A stretch of 54,451 nucleotides of DNA, taken from Cryobacterium aureum (GTDB taxonomy: Bacteria; Actinomycetota; Actinomycetes; Actinomycetales; Microbacteriaceae). Where the stretch lies: assembly GCF_002954245.1 (NCBI RefSeq), contig NZ_PPTG01000027.1:391-54841 (forward strand), given 5' to 3'. The notes beneath the pieces are model-generated. The model did no database searches. It was not told the DNA's origin and saw only the letters and a program-made list of their open reading frames with translations. A program made the position numbers and the translations under genes. Every line of letters begins with the position of its first letter. Position 1 is the first letter of the stretch. Below, in pieces: positions 38,617-48,612 of the stretch.

Positions 38617-40209
38617 TTAGGCAGGGAGCGTCGGCAGAATAACGAAGGGAGCGAACTGCGGCTCGATCTCGGGCGTGACGAACGCCGTGACATGGGTGCC
38701 GGTCTCGACGTATTCGGTCGTCTCGATGCGGCCCACGTCGTGCAGCACGGCGATGAGGTCGCCGCGGTCGTAGGGAATGAGCAGGTCGAGTTCGATCTGG
38801 GGGGTCGGCAAAAGCAGCGCGACCGCGGCGAGCACGGTGTCGATGCCCTCACCGGTGCGGGCCGACACGAACGTCGCCTTCGGCTCCAGGCCACGCAGCA
38901 CGAGCCGGTCGTCGTCGCTGATCAGGTCGCTCTTGTTGAAGACGACCAGTTCGGGAATATCGCGGGCGCCGACCTCGGAGACGACGTCGCGCACGGTAGC
39001 GAGTTGCGCGACCGGGTCGGGGTGCGAGCCGTCGACGACGTGCACGATGACGTCGGCGTCGGCGACTTCTTCAAGCGTCGAGCGAAACGCTTCAACCAGT
39101 TGGTGCGGCAGATTGCGCACGAAACCGACAGTGTCGGTGAGGGTGTACAGGCGTCCGTCGGCGGTTGTCGACTTGCGCACGGTAGCGTCGAGGGTCGCGA
39201 ACAGGGAGTTCTCGACGAGCACCCCGGCCTTGGTGATGCGGTTGAGCAGGCTGGACTTGCCGGCGTTGGTGTACCCGACGATGGCGACCGAGGGAACGGC
39301 GTTGCGCTTGCGGTTGGCGCGTTTGGCTTCACGGGCCGGTTTCATCTCGACCATCTGCTTTCGCAGTTTGGACATCCGGGTGTGAATGCGGCGTCGGTCG
39401 AGTTCGATCTTGGTCTCACCGGGTCCACGGGAGCCCATTCCTGCACCCGTGCCACCGACCTGGCCACCCGCCTGGCGGGACATCGAGTCGCCCCAGCCAC
39501 GCAAGCGCGGCAGCATGTAGGCCATCTGCGCGAGTTCGACCTGCGCTTTGCCCTCGCGGCTCTTGGCGTGCTGGCTGAAAATGTCGAGGATCACTGCGGT
39601 GCGGTCGATGACCTTCACCTTGACCACGTCTTCGAGCGCACGACGCTGGCTGGGTGCCAGTTCGGTGTCGGCGATGACGGTGTCGGCGCCGAGCGCCTTC
39701 ACGATGTCGGCCACCTCTTGCGCCTTACCCTTGCCGAGGTAGGTGCTCGGGTCGGGGGTAGCCCGCCGCTGCAGCAGACCGTCGAGCACGGTCGCTCCGG
39801 CGGTTTCGGCGAGAGCGGCCAGTTCACGCATGGAGTTTTCGGCGTCGTCAACGGTGCCGTGGGTATATACGCCCACCAGCACGACGTTTTCTAGGCGCAG
39901 CTGGCGATACTCAACCTCGGTGACGTCTTCGAGTTCGGTGGAGAGTCCGCCGACTCGCCGCAGGGCGTTACGATCGGCACGTTCGGACTGGTCGCCGTCG
40001 TGGTCACTGCCGTCATACTCGCCGGAGGCGTGAGTCTGCAGGGCCTGGGCTGCCCCGCTGCGGAACAGGGAGTAGCCGGCAGCTTTGCTGTCGGCGCTGG
40101 CCAACACGCGCGCGACAACATCATCTGCGTCTAGGGCTATTGCGCCGGTGTTTTCTACCGCGTCGTTTTCTACTGCGTCGTTGCCCGAGGGCGCCGTTGG
40201 ATCATTCAT
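38617..40209 (-). CDS. hflX: GTPase HflX
   Basis: Ribosome-associated GTPase that splits stalled ribosomes. The N-terminal domain (about 70-300) holds the nucleotide-binding glycine-rich segment and RGPGETKIELDRRRIHTRM; the G domain begins near 312 with GYTNAGKSS, with DTVGF and NKSD. 530 residues, with an unusual N-terminus in which NDAVEN is repeated. TAAGGT lies 7 nt upstream of the ATG; no Shine-Dalgarno. Confidence 0.95.
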   Translation of the reverse strand: MNDPTAPSGNDAVENDAVENTGAIALDADDVVARVLASADSKAAGYSLFRSGAAQALQTHASGEYDGSDHDGDQSERADRNALRRVGGLSTELEDVTEVEYRQLRLENVVLVGVYTHGTVDDAENSMRELAALAETAGATVLDGLLQRRATPDPSTYLGKGKAQEVADIVKALGADTVIADTELAPSQRRALEDVVKVKVIDRTAVILDIFSQHAKSREGKAQVELAQMAYMLPRLRGWGDSMSRQAGGQVGGTGAGMGSRGPGETKIELDRRRIHTRMSKLRKQMVEMKPAREAKRANRKRNAVPSVAIVGYTNAGKSSLLNRITKAGVLVENSLFATLDATVRKSTTADGRLYTLTDTVGFVRNLPHQLVEAFRSTLEEVADADVIVHVVDGSHPDPVAQLATVRDVVSEVGARDIPELVVFNKSDLISDDDRLVLRGLEPKATFVSARTGEGIDTVLAAVALLLPTPQIELDLLIPYDRGDLIAVLHDVGRIETTEYVETGTHVTAFVTPEIEPQFAPFVILPTLPA

Positions 40210-40216
40210 CCCATTA

Positions 40217-40222
40217 ACCTTA
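40217..40222 (-). promoter_or_regulatory. -10 box of hflX, leaderless
   Basis: TAAGGT on the minus strand is 7 nt from the hflX ATG. The divergent methyltransferase gene starts at 40250, so the promoters of both genes must share this 40-bp gap. Confidence 0.45.
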
Positions 40223-40249
40223 GTTCAACGAAGTTGAAAGGTTCCTCCT

Positions 40250-40858
40250 ATGTCGTCCGACCATTATTTTTCTCCGGCGCCCGGCACCGTACTGAAAACT
40301 AGGCAGATCACGGTGCAGTTGCACGGCCAGGACCGTGAGCTGACGACCGCAAACTCGGTCTTCAGCCCCGCCCACATTGACGGTGGCACCGAGGTTCTGC
40401 TCAAGTACGCCCCCGAGCCGCCCCTCACCGGCCACTTTCTCGACCTCGGCTGCGGCTGGGGCCCGATCGCGCTCCACCTCGCCCTGGCCTCACCCGAAGC
40501 CACCATCTGGGCCGTCGACGTCAACGAGCGTGCCCTCGATCTCGTGCGCACCAACGCGGCCTCTCTCGGCTTGACCAACATCAACGCCGTGCTGGCCGCC
40601 GACGTGCCCCCCGATATCAGCTTTCGGACCATCTGGTCGAACCCCCCCATTCGCGTCGGCAAGGACGAACTACACGGCCTCATGCAAACCTGGCTTCCCC
40701 GCCTCGAACCCGAAGCGGATGCCTGGCTCGTCATCCAACGCAACCTCGGCTCGGACTCGCTCCAGCGTTGGCTCGCGGCCGAACTCCCCGACAACTTCGA
40801 GACCACGCGCGAGGCCATCAGCAAGGGCTTCCGAGTGTTGGCAGTGCACCGCGACTAG
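40250..40858 (+). CDS. RsmC-like class I SAM methyltransferase
   Basis: 202 residues. SAM motif DLGCGWG at 65-71 and catalytic-site NPPI at 131-134 (WSNPPIR) are as in N2-guanine RNA methyltransferases such as RsmC; this is the C-terminal half of that family only. The target is probably rRNA, not certain. The ATG at 40250 has GAAAGG 8 nt upstream. The stop overlaps the end of dapF on the other strand by 4 nt. Confidence 0.88.
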   Translation: MSSDHYFSPAPGTVLKTRQITVQLHGQDRELTTANSVFSPAHIDGGTEVLLKYAPEPPLTGHFLDLGCGWGPIALHLALASPEATIWAVDVNERALDLVRTNAASLGLTNINAVLAADVPPDISFRTIWSNPPIRVGKDELHGLMQTWLPRLEPEADAWLVIQRNLGSDSLQRWLAAELPDNFETTREAISKGFRVLAVHRD

Positions 40859-41736
40859 CCCAGGTTCAGAACCCCGTCGAAGACCAGCTCGGCCGGCCCG
40901 GACAGCGACACGTGCTCGCCGTCCTCGGCCGGGAACATCCGTACCCCGAGCACTCCCCCCGGTACCTCGACTCGCCATTGGTGCGGCGCCGATTTGCCGG
41001 CCCAGTGCCGTGTCGCGAGAGCAGCCGCGACCGCTCCGGTGCCGCAGGACAGCGTTTCCCCGCTGCCGCGTTCGTGCACGCGCATGCGGAAGCGTCCGAC
41101 GCCGTTGACGACCAGCGGGTCGTTCGGGACCACGAATTCGATGTTCACGCCGCCGGCCGGTTCGGGCTCGAGTTGCGGAATGAAGGTGAGGTCGGCCGCA
41201 TCGAGTTCATCGTCATCGGCGAGGGCGACGACCGTGTGCGGGTTCCCCACGTTGATTCCGAGGCCGGGGCGCGCTACGGGCAGGTTCTTGGTACGTACGA
41301 GTGGTTCGGTCCCGTCGAGCTTCCACCGGCCGAGGTCCACCTGGAAACCGGAGGCGTTGCGCTGCACGTCGCGCACGCCGCCGCGGGTGCCGATCGTGAG
41401 GGTGTCGCCGGGCAGCAGCTCAGCGAGGTCGTTCTCGAGCAGGAATTTGGCATACACCCGGATACCGTTGCCGCACATTTCCGAGACGGTCCCGTCGGCG
41501 TTCCAGTAGTCCATGAACCACTCGGCCGCGTCGTCTTCGGCGAGAGCGGCCGCACCGTCGGGAAGGTTCTTGCTGCGCACCGCACGGATGATGCCGTCGG
41601 CTCCGACGCCGAACTTGCGGTCGCACACGGCACGAATCTGCGCCGGAGTGAGCTCCATCGTGCCGTCGGGATCAGCGAACAGCACGAAGTCGTTACCCGT
41701 GCCGTGGCCCTTAGTGAAGTTCAGAGTGATGCCCAT
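40855..41736 (-). CDS. dapF: diaminopimelate epimerase
   Basis: Converts LL- to meso-diaminopimelate for lysine and cell-wall synthesis by a two-cysteine mechanism: Cys88 in MCGNG and Cys231 in SCGTG. The N-terminus [17 protein letters not shown] is typical. 293 residues. A TAAACT box lies 6 nt upstream of the ATG, so it can be transcribed apart from miaA. Confidence 0.96.
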   Translation of the reverse strand: MGITLNFTKGHGTGNDFVLFADPDGTMELTPAQIRAVCDRKFGVGADGIIRAVRSKNLPDGAAALAEDDAAEWFMDYWNADGTVSEMCGNGIRVYAKFLLENDLAELLPGDTLTIGTRGGVRDVQRNASGFQVDLGRWKLDGTEPLVRTKNLPVARPGLGINVGNPHTVVALADDDELDAADLTFIPQLEPEPAGGVNIEFVVPNDPLVVNGVGRFRMRVHERGSGETLSCGTGAVAAALATRHWAGKSAPHQWRVEVPGGVLGVRMFPAEDGEHVSLSGPAELVFDGVLNLG

Positions 41737-41742
41737 GCTCCC

Positions 41743-41748
41743 AGTTTA
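41743..41748 (-). promoter_or_regulatory. -10 box of dapF, leaderless
   Basis: TAAACT followed by GGGAGC (6 nt) and the dapF ATG. GGGAG could be read as a Shine-Dalgarno but is too close to the start. Confidence 0.5.
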
Positions 41749-41789
41749 CGGGGCGGTCACTGTGAGACTTTCCGGGCGACTCAGCTCGG

Positions 41790-42755
41790 TCATGCCGGCA
41801 GGGCACTGGGCGCACTGCCCCGGGCAACGTGTGCGAGGGCGTCATCGACCCGGTCGGCCGCATCGGATTCGATCCAGTGTGTGTGCGCATAGCGTTTGAA
41901 CCAGCTCACCTGGCGGCGGGCATAACGCCGCGTGAGCTGCTGGGTGGCCTCGATGGCCTCCGCCTGGCTGTGCATGCCGTGCACCTGGCCGAGCGCCTGG
42001 GCGTAGCCGATTGCGCGGCTCGCCGTCACTCCGCTTTCGATGCCGGCCGTGAGCAGGTCGCGCGCTTCGTCGACAATGCCGGCCGCCCACATCCGTTCGA
42101 CCCGGGCATCGAGCCGGGGGGTGAGCTGCTCGCGCGGTGTGCGCAGGCCGAGCACCACGCTGGGCTGCCAGTAGACGGGGTTCTCCGGTAGGGCAGCCAG
42201 GTGCGGGGCTCCGGTGAGCTCGACGATCTCCAGGGCCCGCACCAGTCGACGACCGTTGCTCGGACCGATGCGCGCGGCCGCCTGTGGGTCGACAGTCTGC
42301 AGCCGGGCGTAGAGCAGGCCGGGTCCGCTCGCGCTGAGTTCGGCTTCCAGCCTGGCGCGCAGCACCGGATCGGTGCCGGGAAACTGAAAGTCGAACACGA
42401 CCGACGAGACGTAGAGTCCGGAGCCGCCGACCAGGATGGGCACGGCCCCGCGCGCGCGGATCTCGGTAATGGCGGCGCGGGCATCCGTTTGGTAATTGCT
42501 GACGGTGGCCTCGTCGGTCACGTCGAGCACATCGAGCAGGTGGTGCGGAACGTCGCGGCGTTCCGGCACGGTGAGCTTGGCCGTGCCGATGTCCATGCCG
42601 CGGTAGAGCTGCATGGCATCGGCGTTGACGATTTCGGCCGGCTGACCACGGGCAATCAGCCGTTCGGCCAGGTCGAGGGACAGCTCTGACTTGCCGGTGC
42701 CGGTGGAGCCGACGATCGCAATCAGTGCCGCCGGCTCCCCTGGTTTAGACGACAC
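41790..42755 (-). CDS. miaA: tRNA dimethylallyltransferase
   Basis: Adds the isopentenyl group to A37 of tRNAs reading UNN codons. P-loop GSTGTGKS at 16-23; [18 protein letters not shown] and LVGGSGLYV are family motifs. 321 residues. The start follows the miaB stop by 5 bp, so the two successive steps of the same modification are co-transcribed. Confidence 0.96.
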   Translation of the reverse strand: MSSKPGEPAALIAIVGSTGTGKSELSLDLAERLIARGQPAEIVNADAMQLYRGMDIGTAKLTVPERRDVPHHLLDVLDVTDEATVSNYQTDARAAITEIRARGAVPILVGGSGLYVSSVVFDFQFPGTDPVLRARLEAELSASGPGLLYARLQTVDPQAAARIGPSNGRRLVRALEIVELTGAPHLAALPENPVYWQPSVVLGLRTPREQLTPRLDARVERMWAAGIVDEARDLLTAGIESGVTASRAIGYAQALGQVHGMHSQAEAIEATQQLTRRYARRQVSWFKRYAHTHWIESDAADRVDDALAHVARGSAPSALPA

Positions 42756-42760
42756 GGCTC

Positions 42761-44365
42761 CTAGCGTTCGTCGTCGTTCACGTTGTAAATGGGGATTGTG
42801 GTGGAGCCACCCTCGAGCCGCAGGCCGATCGTGGGAAGACCGAGCGAAACTGGACCTGCACCACTCGTTGCGTCACCGTGTGCTGGAACGCCGCAGGATT
42901 CGGCTTCCATGCGGTCCCACGCGTCGCCGGCCCGAGTCTGCCGGATTCGCAGCGGCGCACCGTCGGTGGAATCGGCGATCAGGTGGAACGGTGCGGCCTG
43001 GGTGACCACGACGGTGACCATATCGCCGGGCCGGGGCCGGGGCGAACCGGCCGGCACATCGAAGTGCACGAGGCGGCTGTCGGGAGCGCGCCCACTCAGC
43101 CGGTGGGTGTCGCTGTCTTTGCGGCCCCCGTTGGCGACAAGGAGCTCAACCTCGCGGCCGACCATCGCCTGGTTCTCTTCGAGGGAGATGCGTTCCTGCA
43201 GAGCAGCCAGACGTTCGTAGCGGTCCTGCACGATGGCCTTGGGTACCTGGTCGGGCATGGTCGCTGCGGGAGTACCCGGACGAATGGAGTATTGAAACGT
43301 GAACGCCGTCGCGAACCTGGCCTGCTCGACAACCCGCAGGGTCTCCTGAAAGTCCTCTTCGGTTTCGCCGGGGAAACCGACGATGATGTCCGTGCTGATG
43401 GCCGCGTTCGGCATCTGTGCCCGCACCCGGTCGAGAATGCCGAGGAACTTCGCCCCGCGGTAGGAGCGACGCATCGACTTGAGAATGCGGTCAGAGCCGG
43501 ACTGCAGCGGCATGTGCAGTTGCGGCATCACGGCCGGTGTTTCAGCCATGGCATCGATGACGTCGTCGGTGAACGCGGCAGGGTGCGGGCTGGTAAAGCG
43601 GATGCGCTCCAGCCCCTTGATTTTACCGGCCGCGCGCAGCAGCTTGCCGAAGGCCAGACGGTCGCCGAATTCGACCCCATAGGAGTTGACGTTCTGGCCG
43701 AGGAGGGTGACCTCGATGGCGCCGTCGTCGACGAGAGCCTGGATCTCGGCGAGGATTTCGCCCGGGCGGCGGTCCTTCTCCTTGCCGCGCAGAGCCGGCA
43801 CGATGCAGAAGGTGCAGGTGTTGTTGCAGCCAACCGAGATGGAGACCCAGCCGCTGTAGCTGGAGTCCCGTTTGGTGGGCAAGGTCGAGGGGAAGGTCTC
43901 GAGCGACTCGAGAATTTCGAGTTGAGCCTCGCCGTTGTGCCGGGCACGTTCGAGCAGGCTCGGCAGGGAGCCCATGTTGTGGGTGCCGAAGACGACGTCG
44001 ACCCACGGTGCCTTCTCGAGGATGGTGGTCTTGTCTTTCTGAGCGAGGCAGCCGCCGACGGCGATCTGCATGCCCGCGTGCTTGCGCTTGACCGAGGCAA
44101 GGTAGCCGAGGTTGCCGTAGAGCTTGTTGTCGGCGTTCTCGCGCACGGCGCAGGTGTTGATCACGACGATGTCGGCCTCGCCGCCGTCGGCCGAAACATA
44201 GCCAGCCGCTTCGAGCGAGCCGCTGAGGCGTTCGGAGTCGTGCACGTTCATCTGGCAGCCGAACGTGCGCACCTCGTAGGTGCGTGCGCGCCCCGACTCG
44301 TCGATCGCGGCTGCCGAGGGGGTGATCACGGTTCGGCGGGCTAGTTCGGGGGCGACGATACTCAT
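42761..44365 (-). CDS. miaB: tRNA-2-methylthio-N6-dimethylallyladenosine synthase
   Basis: Radical-SAM methylthiotransferase acting after MiaA. The UPF0004 domain holds Cys37, Cys72 and Cys106 (auxiliary cluster); the radical-SAM cluster is Cys180, Cys184 and Cys187 in GCNNTCTFC; a TRAM domain follows. 534 residues, about 60 longer than E. coli because of an extra C-terminal tail rich in Gly and Ala. TAAACT lies 9 nt before the ATG. Confidence 0.95.
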   Translation of the reverse strand: MSIVAPELARRTVITPSAAAIDESGRARTYEVRTFGCQMNVHDSERLSGSLEAAGYVSADGGEADIVVINTCAVRENADNKLYGNLGYLASVKRKHAGMQIAVGGCLAQKDKTTILEKAPWVDVVFGTHNMGSLPSLLERARHNGEAQLEILESLETFPSTLPTKRDSSYSGWVSISVGCNNTCTFCIVPALRGKEKDRRPGEILAEIQALVDDGAIEVTLLGQNVNSYGVEFGDRLAFGKLLRAAGKIKGLERIRFTSPHPAAFTDDVIDAMAETPAVMPQLHMPLQSGSDRILKSMRRSYRGAKFLGILDRVRAQMPNAAISTDIIVGFPGETEEDFQETLRVVEQARFATAFTFQYSIRPGTPAATMPDQVPKAIVQDRYERLAALQERISLEENQAMVGREVELLVANGGRKDSDTHRLSGRAPDSRLVHFDVPAGSPRPRPGDMVTVVVTQAAPFHLIADSTDGAPLRIRQTRAGDAWDRMEAESCGVPAHGDATSGAGPVSLGLPTIGLRLEGGSTTIPIYNVNDDER

Positions 44366-44374
44366 AGTGGGTAT

Positions 44375-44380
44375 AGTTTA
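44375..44380 (-). promoter_or_regulatory. -10 box of miaB
   Basis: TAAACT on the minus strand is 9 nt from the miaB ATG; the overlapping TATACC gives an alternative. Either leaves too little room for a ribosome site. Confidence 0.4.
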
Positions 44381-44438
44381 CGCGAGCAATTCGGTGTGCG
44401 TGCCGTGAGCCTGACGCGAGCCTGCACCAACGGCCCCA

Positions 44439-45203
44439 TCAACGAAAGCGTACGCGGGAGGTGCCACCGCCGCCACGGCCGTCCATAGCGGCTTTAATGG
44501 CGAATCGTACCGCCGATGAGCTGTACCCCTTGCGCATCAGAAAGCCGGTGAGCCGGCGGTCGATGGTCTGGTCGTCGAAGCGTTCCATTTGCCCGATGCG
44601 CTTAGTGGCCAGGTCGATGGCGCGTTCGACTTCGTCGTCGGGAAGTTCTTCAAGTTTGTCCTGCATGACGCTCGGGTCGAGTTTGCGCCTGCGCATTTCA
44701 GCTTCAACGCCCGTGCGGCCGAGGCCCTTCCGTGCGTTGTGGCTGTGGATGATCTGATCGGCGAGCTTGGCCTCGTCGAGGTAATTCAGCTCGATGAATT
44801 TCTCGACGATCTCACTCGCCGCATCGGAGTCGACCCCGGTGGCGTTCAAGACCAGGAGGGCTTCGACCGTGGAAAGGGAGCGGCCGCGCAGCCGGTGCAA
44901 CAGTACCTTTTCGGCCCGCTCCCGCTGATCGGCTACCTCGGCGGCAAAGTCAGCGGCTGATGCGGCTTCGTCGTCGACCTGGTCGTTGTCTCCACCATCA
45001 GCCTCGTTGTCGGCAGCGGCCTCGGCAGCCTCCGCCTCTCGAACGGCAGCGGCCGCCGCAGCAAACCGGTCGACCTCTGCCGGACGTGGTTCGAGCGGCG
45101 AGCGGCGTTTCATGCCCGGGGCAGCACCGGGCAGGTAGGTCACGGGAGCCAAACCGGCGTCTGCTAGTTCTGCTGCGTCATCCCGGGGCTCGAAGTGCAC
45201 CAT
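44439..45203 (-). CDS. recX: RecX regulatory protein
   Basis: Inhibitor of RecA filaments. The C-terminal 150 residues carry three-helix RecX repeats (KVLLHRLRGRSLSTVEALL, then NARKGLGRTGVEAEMRRRKLD). The first 100 residues are an unusually acidic, alanine-rich extension (AADNEADGGDNDQVDDEAASAAD), not part of the family core. 254 residues. 59 bp downstream of recA. Confidence 0.9.
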   Translation of the reverse strand: MVHFEPRDDAAELADAGLAPVTYLPGAAPGMKRRSPLEPRPAEVDRFAAAAAAVREAEAAEAAADNEADGGDNDQVDDEAASAADFAAEVADQRERAEKVLLHRLRGRSLSTVEALLVLNATGVDSDAASEIVEKFIELNYLDEAKLADQIIHSHNARKGLGRTGVEAEMRRRKLDPSVMQDKLEELPDDEVERAIDLATKRIGQMERFDDQTIDRRLTGFLMRKGYSSSAVRFAIKAAMDGRGGGGTSRVRFR

Positions 45204-45262
45204 TGGCGTGACCTGCCTTTCGTTGTCGTGCTGCGGTACTGCTGTTGGATGGTGCGGCCTGG

Positions 45263-46408
45263 TTAGGCGGTCTTGCGGGCAGGGGGCGCCTTGGTGACGA
45301 CGGGGCCACCGGTCAGCAGGGCTGCGGCATCCGCTTCGGCCTTAGCCTTGGTTTCCGCCTCCAGCGCGATAGCGGCAGCGGCCTTTTCGGCGGCCTTGGC
45401 CGCGATACCCTCCGGACCGACACCGAGCTTGATCAGAATCTTGCGCTCGATCTCGTTAGCCATGTCGGGGTTCTTCATCAGGAAGTTGCGCGAGTTCTCT
45501 TTACCCTGACCGAGCTGGTCGCCGTCGTAGGTGTACCAGGCGCCGGACTTCTTGACGATGCCCTGGTCGACACCGAAGTCGATCAGGCTACCCTCCCGGG
45601 AGATGCCGATGCCGTACATGATGTCGAACTCGGCCTGCTTGAAGGGCGGCGCCATCTTGTTCTTGACGACCTTGACCCTGGTGCGGTTACCGATGGCATC
45701 CGTGCCGTCTTTGAGAGTTTCAATGCGGCGGATGTCGAGGCGCACCGAGGCGTAGAACTTGAGGGCTTTACCGCCCGAGGTGGTCTCGGGGCTGCCGAAG
45801 AACACACCGATCTTCTCGCGCAACTGGTTGATGAAGATCATGGTGGTGTTGGTCTGACTCAGGCCACCGGTGAGCTTGCGCAGGGCTTGGGACATGAGCC
45901 GGGCCTGGAGGCCAACGTGAGAGTCGCCCATCTCACCTTCGATCTCGGCGCGCGGAACCAGGGCTGCAACGGAGTCGACGACGATGAGGTCGATGGACCC
46001 GCTTCGCACGAGCATGTCGGCGATTTCGAGGGCCTGCTCGCCGGTGTCGGGCTGGGAGACGAGGAGGGCGTCAATGTCGACACCAAGCTTCTTGGCGTAT
46101 TCCGGGTCGAGGGCGTGCTCGGCGTCGATAAAAGCGGCAATACCGCCGTTCTTCTGCGCGTTCGCGATGGCGTGCAGGGTGAGAGTGGTCTTACCCGAGG
46201 ATTCTGGACCGTAGATTTCCACGATGCGACCACGCGGCAACCCGCCTATGCCGAGTGCGACGTCGAGAGCGACCGACCCGGTGGAAATGGTCTCGACGGG
46301 GGCACGTTCGTCGCTGCCGAGGCGCATCACCGATCCCTTGCCGAACTGACGATCGATTTGAGCGAGGGCGGTTTCGAGGGCTTTCTCGCGGTTCGCTTGT
46401 GATGCCAT
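45263..46408 (-). CDS. recA: recombinase RecA
   Basis: ATP-dependent strand exchange and LexA co-protease. Walker A GPESSGKT at 67-74; [31 protein letters not shown] carries loop L2. No intein. 381 residues, with an alanine-rich tail. AAGGAG precedes the ATG. A LexA box lies 240 bp upstream. Confidence 0.98.
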   Translation of the reverse strand: MASQANREKALETALAQIDRQFGKGSVMRLGSDERAPVETISTGSVALDVALGIGGLPRGRIVEIYGPESSGKTTLTLHAIANAQKNGGIAAFIDAEHALDPEYAKKLGVDIDALLVSQPDTGEQALEIADMLVRSGSIDLIVVDSVAALVPRAEIEGEMGDSHVGLQARLMSQALRKLTGGLSQTNTTMIFINQLREKIGVFFGSPETTSGGKALKFYASVRLDIRRIETLKDGTDAIGNRTRVKVVKNKMAPPFKQAEFDIMYGIGISREGSLIDFGVDQGIVKKSGAWYTYDGDQLGQGKENSRNFLMKNPDMANEIERKILIKLGVGPEGIAAKAAEKAAAAIALEAETKAKAEADAAALLTGGPVVTKAPPARKTA

Positions 46409-46727
46409 GGTGGTGATCTCCTTGGGTTCTGCACTGGCGCCGGCTGTGAACGGCGCTGCGGGTATGCATGGTGGCGCCTATAGGCTGTCGGTCCGCGCAC
46501 CGGGAGAACCCGATGCCCGTTTCGACAAGGCATTTGCCGACTTTCTCTGACAAATTCGACTGTACGCCGCACCTCCGACACTGGTCGGGAGCACGATCAA
46601 ACGGTGCGCAATCTGTCAGATTGTCCGCTGTGGAGGAGCCTATCAATCCCGAACAGGTATTCGAGCATTACCGAGAATGTTTTGCGGCGTGTCGAAGTAT
46701 CGGCCTAACCGGGAACCCGGATGGGCG
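46409..46727. promoter_or_regulatory. recA promoter region
   Basis: 319 bp without a convincing gene. It contains the recA ribosome site next to the start, the dyad CAATCT-GTC-AGATTG at 46609-46623, and the LexA box at 46649-46664. The + strand frame 46468-46842 overlaps the DUF3046 gene and has no family resemblance. Confidence 0.6.
46649..46664. promoter_or_regulatory. LexA (SOS) box of recA
   Basis: CCGAACAGGTATTCGA matches TCGAACATGTGTTCGA at 13 of 16 positions, with CGAAC and TTCG half-sites intact. It sits between the DUF3046 stop and recA. Confidence 0.7.
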
Positions 46728-46952
46728 TTACTGGCGCGGAGCAGGGATGCCAGCGCCGTACCACCGGCTGTGCGGCACGTCGACTTCGGCGCAGAGCGCC
46801 AACCAGACGTCGCGGGCGGGAACGCCAGCAGCGAGGGCCTGATCGGCGGTGCGCCCATCGAGCGGGGTGAGAACGAGGTCACGGGTGAGCACGCGCCCGT
46901 AGGCGTCGCCGAACTCTTCTTTCATCGCGGTGCGAAATTCACTGAGTCGCAC
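46728..46952 (-). CDS. DUF3046 family protein
   Basis: 74 residues; VRLSEFRTAMKEEFGDAYGRVL and DVWLALCAEVDVPHSRWYG are hallmarks. Unknown function, usually beside recA in actinobacteria. The GTG at 46952 follows AAGGAG at 5 nt, which settles the start; the ORF would otherwise extend 13 residues. Confidence 0.92.
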   Translation of the reverse strand: MRLSEFRTAMKEEFGDAYGRVLTRDLVLTPLDGRTADQALAAGVPARDVWLALCAEVDVPHSRWYGAGIPAPRQ

Positions 46953-46976
46953 GACACTCCTTCCCGCTGAACAGAC

Positions 46977-47009
46977 AACCACCGCCGACACTCGGTGTCG
47001 ACGGTGGTT
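46977..47009 (-). terminator. hairpin between clgR and DUF3046 genes
   Basis: AACCACCG (46977-46984) pairs with CGGTGGTT (47002-47009); inside it CGACAC pairs with GTGTCG around a TCG loop, with one mismatch. On the minus strand it is followed by GTCTGTTC. It likely terminates clgR. Confidence 0.6.
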
Positions 47010-47047
47010 GATGATGCTGAAAATCCTGGAACGCTACCGGTTGATGA

Positions 47048-47356
47048 CTAACGCACCATGAGATCGGCATCAAACGTGTTGACGAACTCGTCCGGTACCG
47101 TGTCGGGGAACTGATCAATTCCCTCGATGACGGCGAGACGATCGCCAACTTCGCGCATGATGACCGAGATCGGGGTTTCCAGTGCATCGGCGACAGAAGC
47201 GAGAATCTCCGAAGAGGCCTCTTTCTGTCCTCGTTCTACCTCACTGAGGTAGCCGAGCGCGACGCTGGCTTTGCTTGCGACCTGACGCAGGGTACGCCCC
47301 TTTTGCAGGCGGAAGTCCCTGAGCACATCGCCGATTTCCTGACGAACAAGAATCAT
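47048..47356 (-). CDS. clgR: ClgR-like XRE-family regulator
   Basis: 102 residues; helix-turn-helix at about 18-45 (GRTLRQVASKASVALGYLSEVERG). In actinobacteria the regulator at this place, after cinA, is ClgR, an activator of clp protease genes and others. The ORF ends FDADLMVR rather than with the canonical C-terminal alanines. An AAGAAGGAGG ribosome site lies 7 nt before the ATG. Symbol assigned by position and similarity. Confidence 0.85.
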   Translation of the reverse strand: MILVRQEIGDVLRDFRLQKGRTLRQVASKASVALGYLSEVERGQKEASSEILASVADALETPISVIMREVGDRLAVIEGIDQFPDTVPDEFVNTFDADLMVR

Positions 47357-47501
47357 CGGAACCTCCTTCTTATGCCTAATAACTACCCGGAATGCGATGC
47401 TGGATGCTTACAATACTGCATTCATCCGACGCACTGACACTACCGAGAATCACTGGGCTTTGCTTGTGAATGTATTCGATGTAACCAGCCCGTAACAGTA
47501 A
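47357..47501 (-). promoter_or_regulatory. clgR upstream region
   Basis: 145 bp between cinA and clgR. AT-richer than the genes around it. Possible -10 words on the minus strand are TAGTTA and TATTGT; none has a convincing -35. I see no clear ClgR box. Confidence 0.3.
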
Positions 47502-48023
47502 CTATTCCGCGTCCCCCTGCGCTATCAGCGCACGCACAGCATCGATCGCCTGACGTACCGTTTCGGCGCGAATCTCGCCCCGGTCGCCGTGAAGGTGCAG
47601 CGGCACCGCCCAGGAACCGGTCCCTTTGGAGAGGCCGATATAAACCGTTCCAGCCGGATGCCCGCCGTCCGGGCCTGGCCCGGCCACACCGGTGGTCGAC
47701 ACGCCGATGTCGGCGCGGACGTCGTTCACCGCGAGCAGGGTGCGCACTCCACCGGCCATCTGCTTGGCGACGTCGGCATGGACGGGGCCGTGCACGTTCA
47801 GCACACTGCTGTCGACGTGCAGCAGGCTGCGTTTCAGAGCAGTGTCGTAGGCAACAACTCCCCCACGCACCACAACGGATGCCCCGGGGATGCGCACAAG
47901 TTCAGCCACCAGCAGCCCGCCGGTCAGCGACTCGGCCACGGCGATGGTGAGGTGGTGGGTGGTGAGTTCCGCGATCAGCTCGGCCGTGGCATCCGCTGGA
48001 GTCGGTTCTGCCGGGTCAGGCAA
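47502..48023 (-). CDS. cinA: CinA C-terminal domain (NMN amidohydrolase type)
   Basis: 173 residues, the PncC-like nicotinamide-nucleotide amidohydrolase domain only, without the MoCF-like N-terminal half. AVAESLTGGLLVAELVRIPGAS and GVSTTGVAGPGPDGG are conserved. TTG start at 48023, overlapping the pgsA stop by 8 nt, so translation depends on coupling. Confidence 0.92.
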   Translation of the reverse strand: MPDPAEPTPADATAELIAELTTHHLTIAVAESLTGGLLVAELVRIPGASVVVRGGVVAYDTALKRSLLHVDSSVLNVHGPVHADVAKQMAGGVRTLLAVNDVRADIGVSTTGVAGPGPDGGHPAGTVYIGLSKGTGSWAVPLHLHGDRGEIRAETVRQAIDAVRALIAQGDAE

Positions 48024-48609
48024 CGTCAGGCTTTCGCAGTCGCCAGGCCGAGACGAGGTAGTCGAGGCCGGAGACCACGGTGAGCACGAGGGCTATGGTC
48101 ATGGTCGCCGTGTTGAGCCAATGCACCCACTCGCCGAAGACCAGCCAGAACGGCAGCAGGGCGAGCGAGATCGACACGGACTGGGCGATGGTCTTGAGCT
48201 TGCCGCCGCGGCTGGCCGGAATGACCCGGTCGCGCAGCATTACGAAGCGAAACACGGTGATGCCGATTTCGCGGACCAGGATAACGATGGTCACCCACCA
48301 GGGCAGCTCGCCGAGGATGGACAGGCAGACCAGGGCACCACCGGTGAGGATCTTGTCGGCGATCGGGTCGAGAATCTTGCCGAGGTCAGTCACCAGATTA
48401 TGTCGCCGGGCGATCATGCCGTCGATACCGTCGGTAGCGATCGCGATGATGAACAGCACGGCGGCGGCCCAGCGCAGGGCGTCATGCGCGCCGTTGTCGG
48501 CCAGCAGCATCCAGATGAAGACCGGAGCAAGCAGAATGCGCACGACCGTGATGAGGTTGGGCACGTTCCAGTTGCTGGGGCGGGTGACGGATTCGTACGG
48601 TGTCGCCAT
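48016..48609 (-). CDS. pgsA: CDP-diacylglycerol-glycerol-3-phosphate phosphatidyltransferase
   Basis: Membrane phospholipid enzyme. The CDP-alcohol transferase motif DGMIAR(x8)G(x3)D(x3)D is intact in DGIDGMIARRH then GKILDPIADK. About six membrane helices in 197 residues. 3 bp after the ftsK stop. Other CDP-alcohol transferases have the same motif; the genomic place supports PgsA. Confidence 0.88.
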   Translation of the reverse strand: MATPYESVTRPSNWNVPNLITVVRILLAPVFIWMLLADNGAHDALRWAAAVLFIIAIATDGIDGMIARRHNLVTDLGKILDPIADKILTGGALVCLSILGELPWWVTIVILVREIGITVFRFVMLRDRVIPASRGGKLKTIAQSVSISLALLPFWLVFGEWVHWLNTATMTIALVLTVVSGLDYLVSAWRLRKPDVA

Positions 48610-48612
48610 GGT

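Noticed and set aside
46468..46842. + strand frame of 124 codons between recA and DUF3046
   Set aside because: It crosses the LexA box and antisense of DUF3046, with no similarity.
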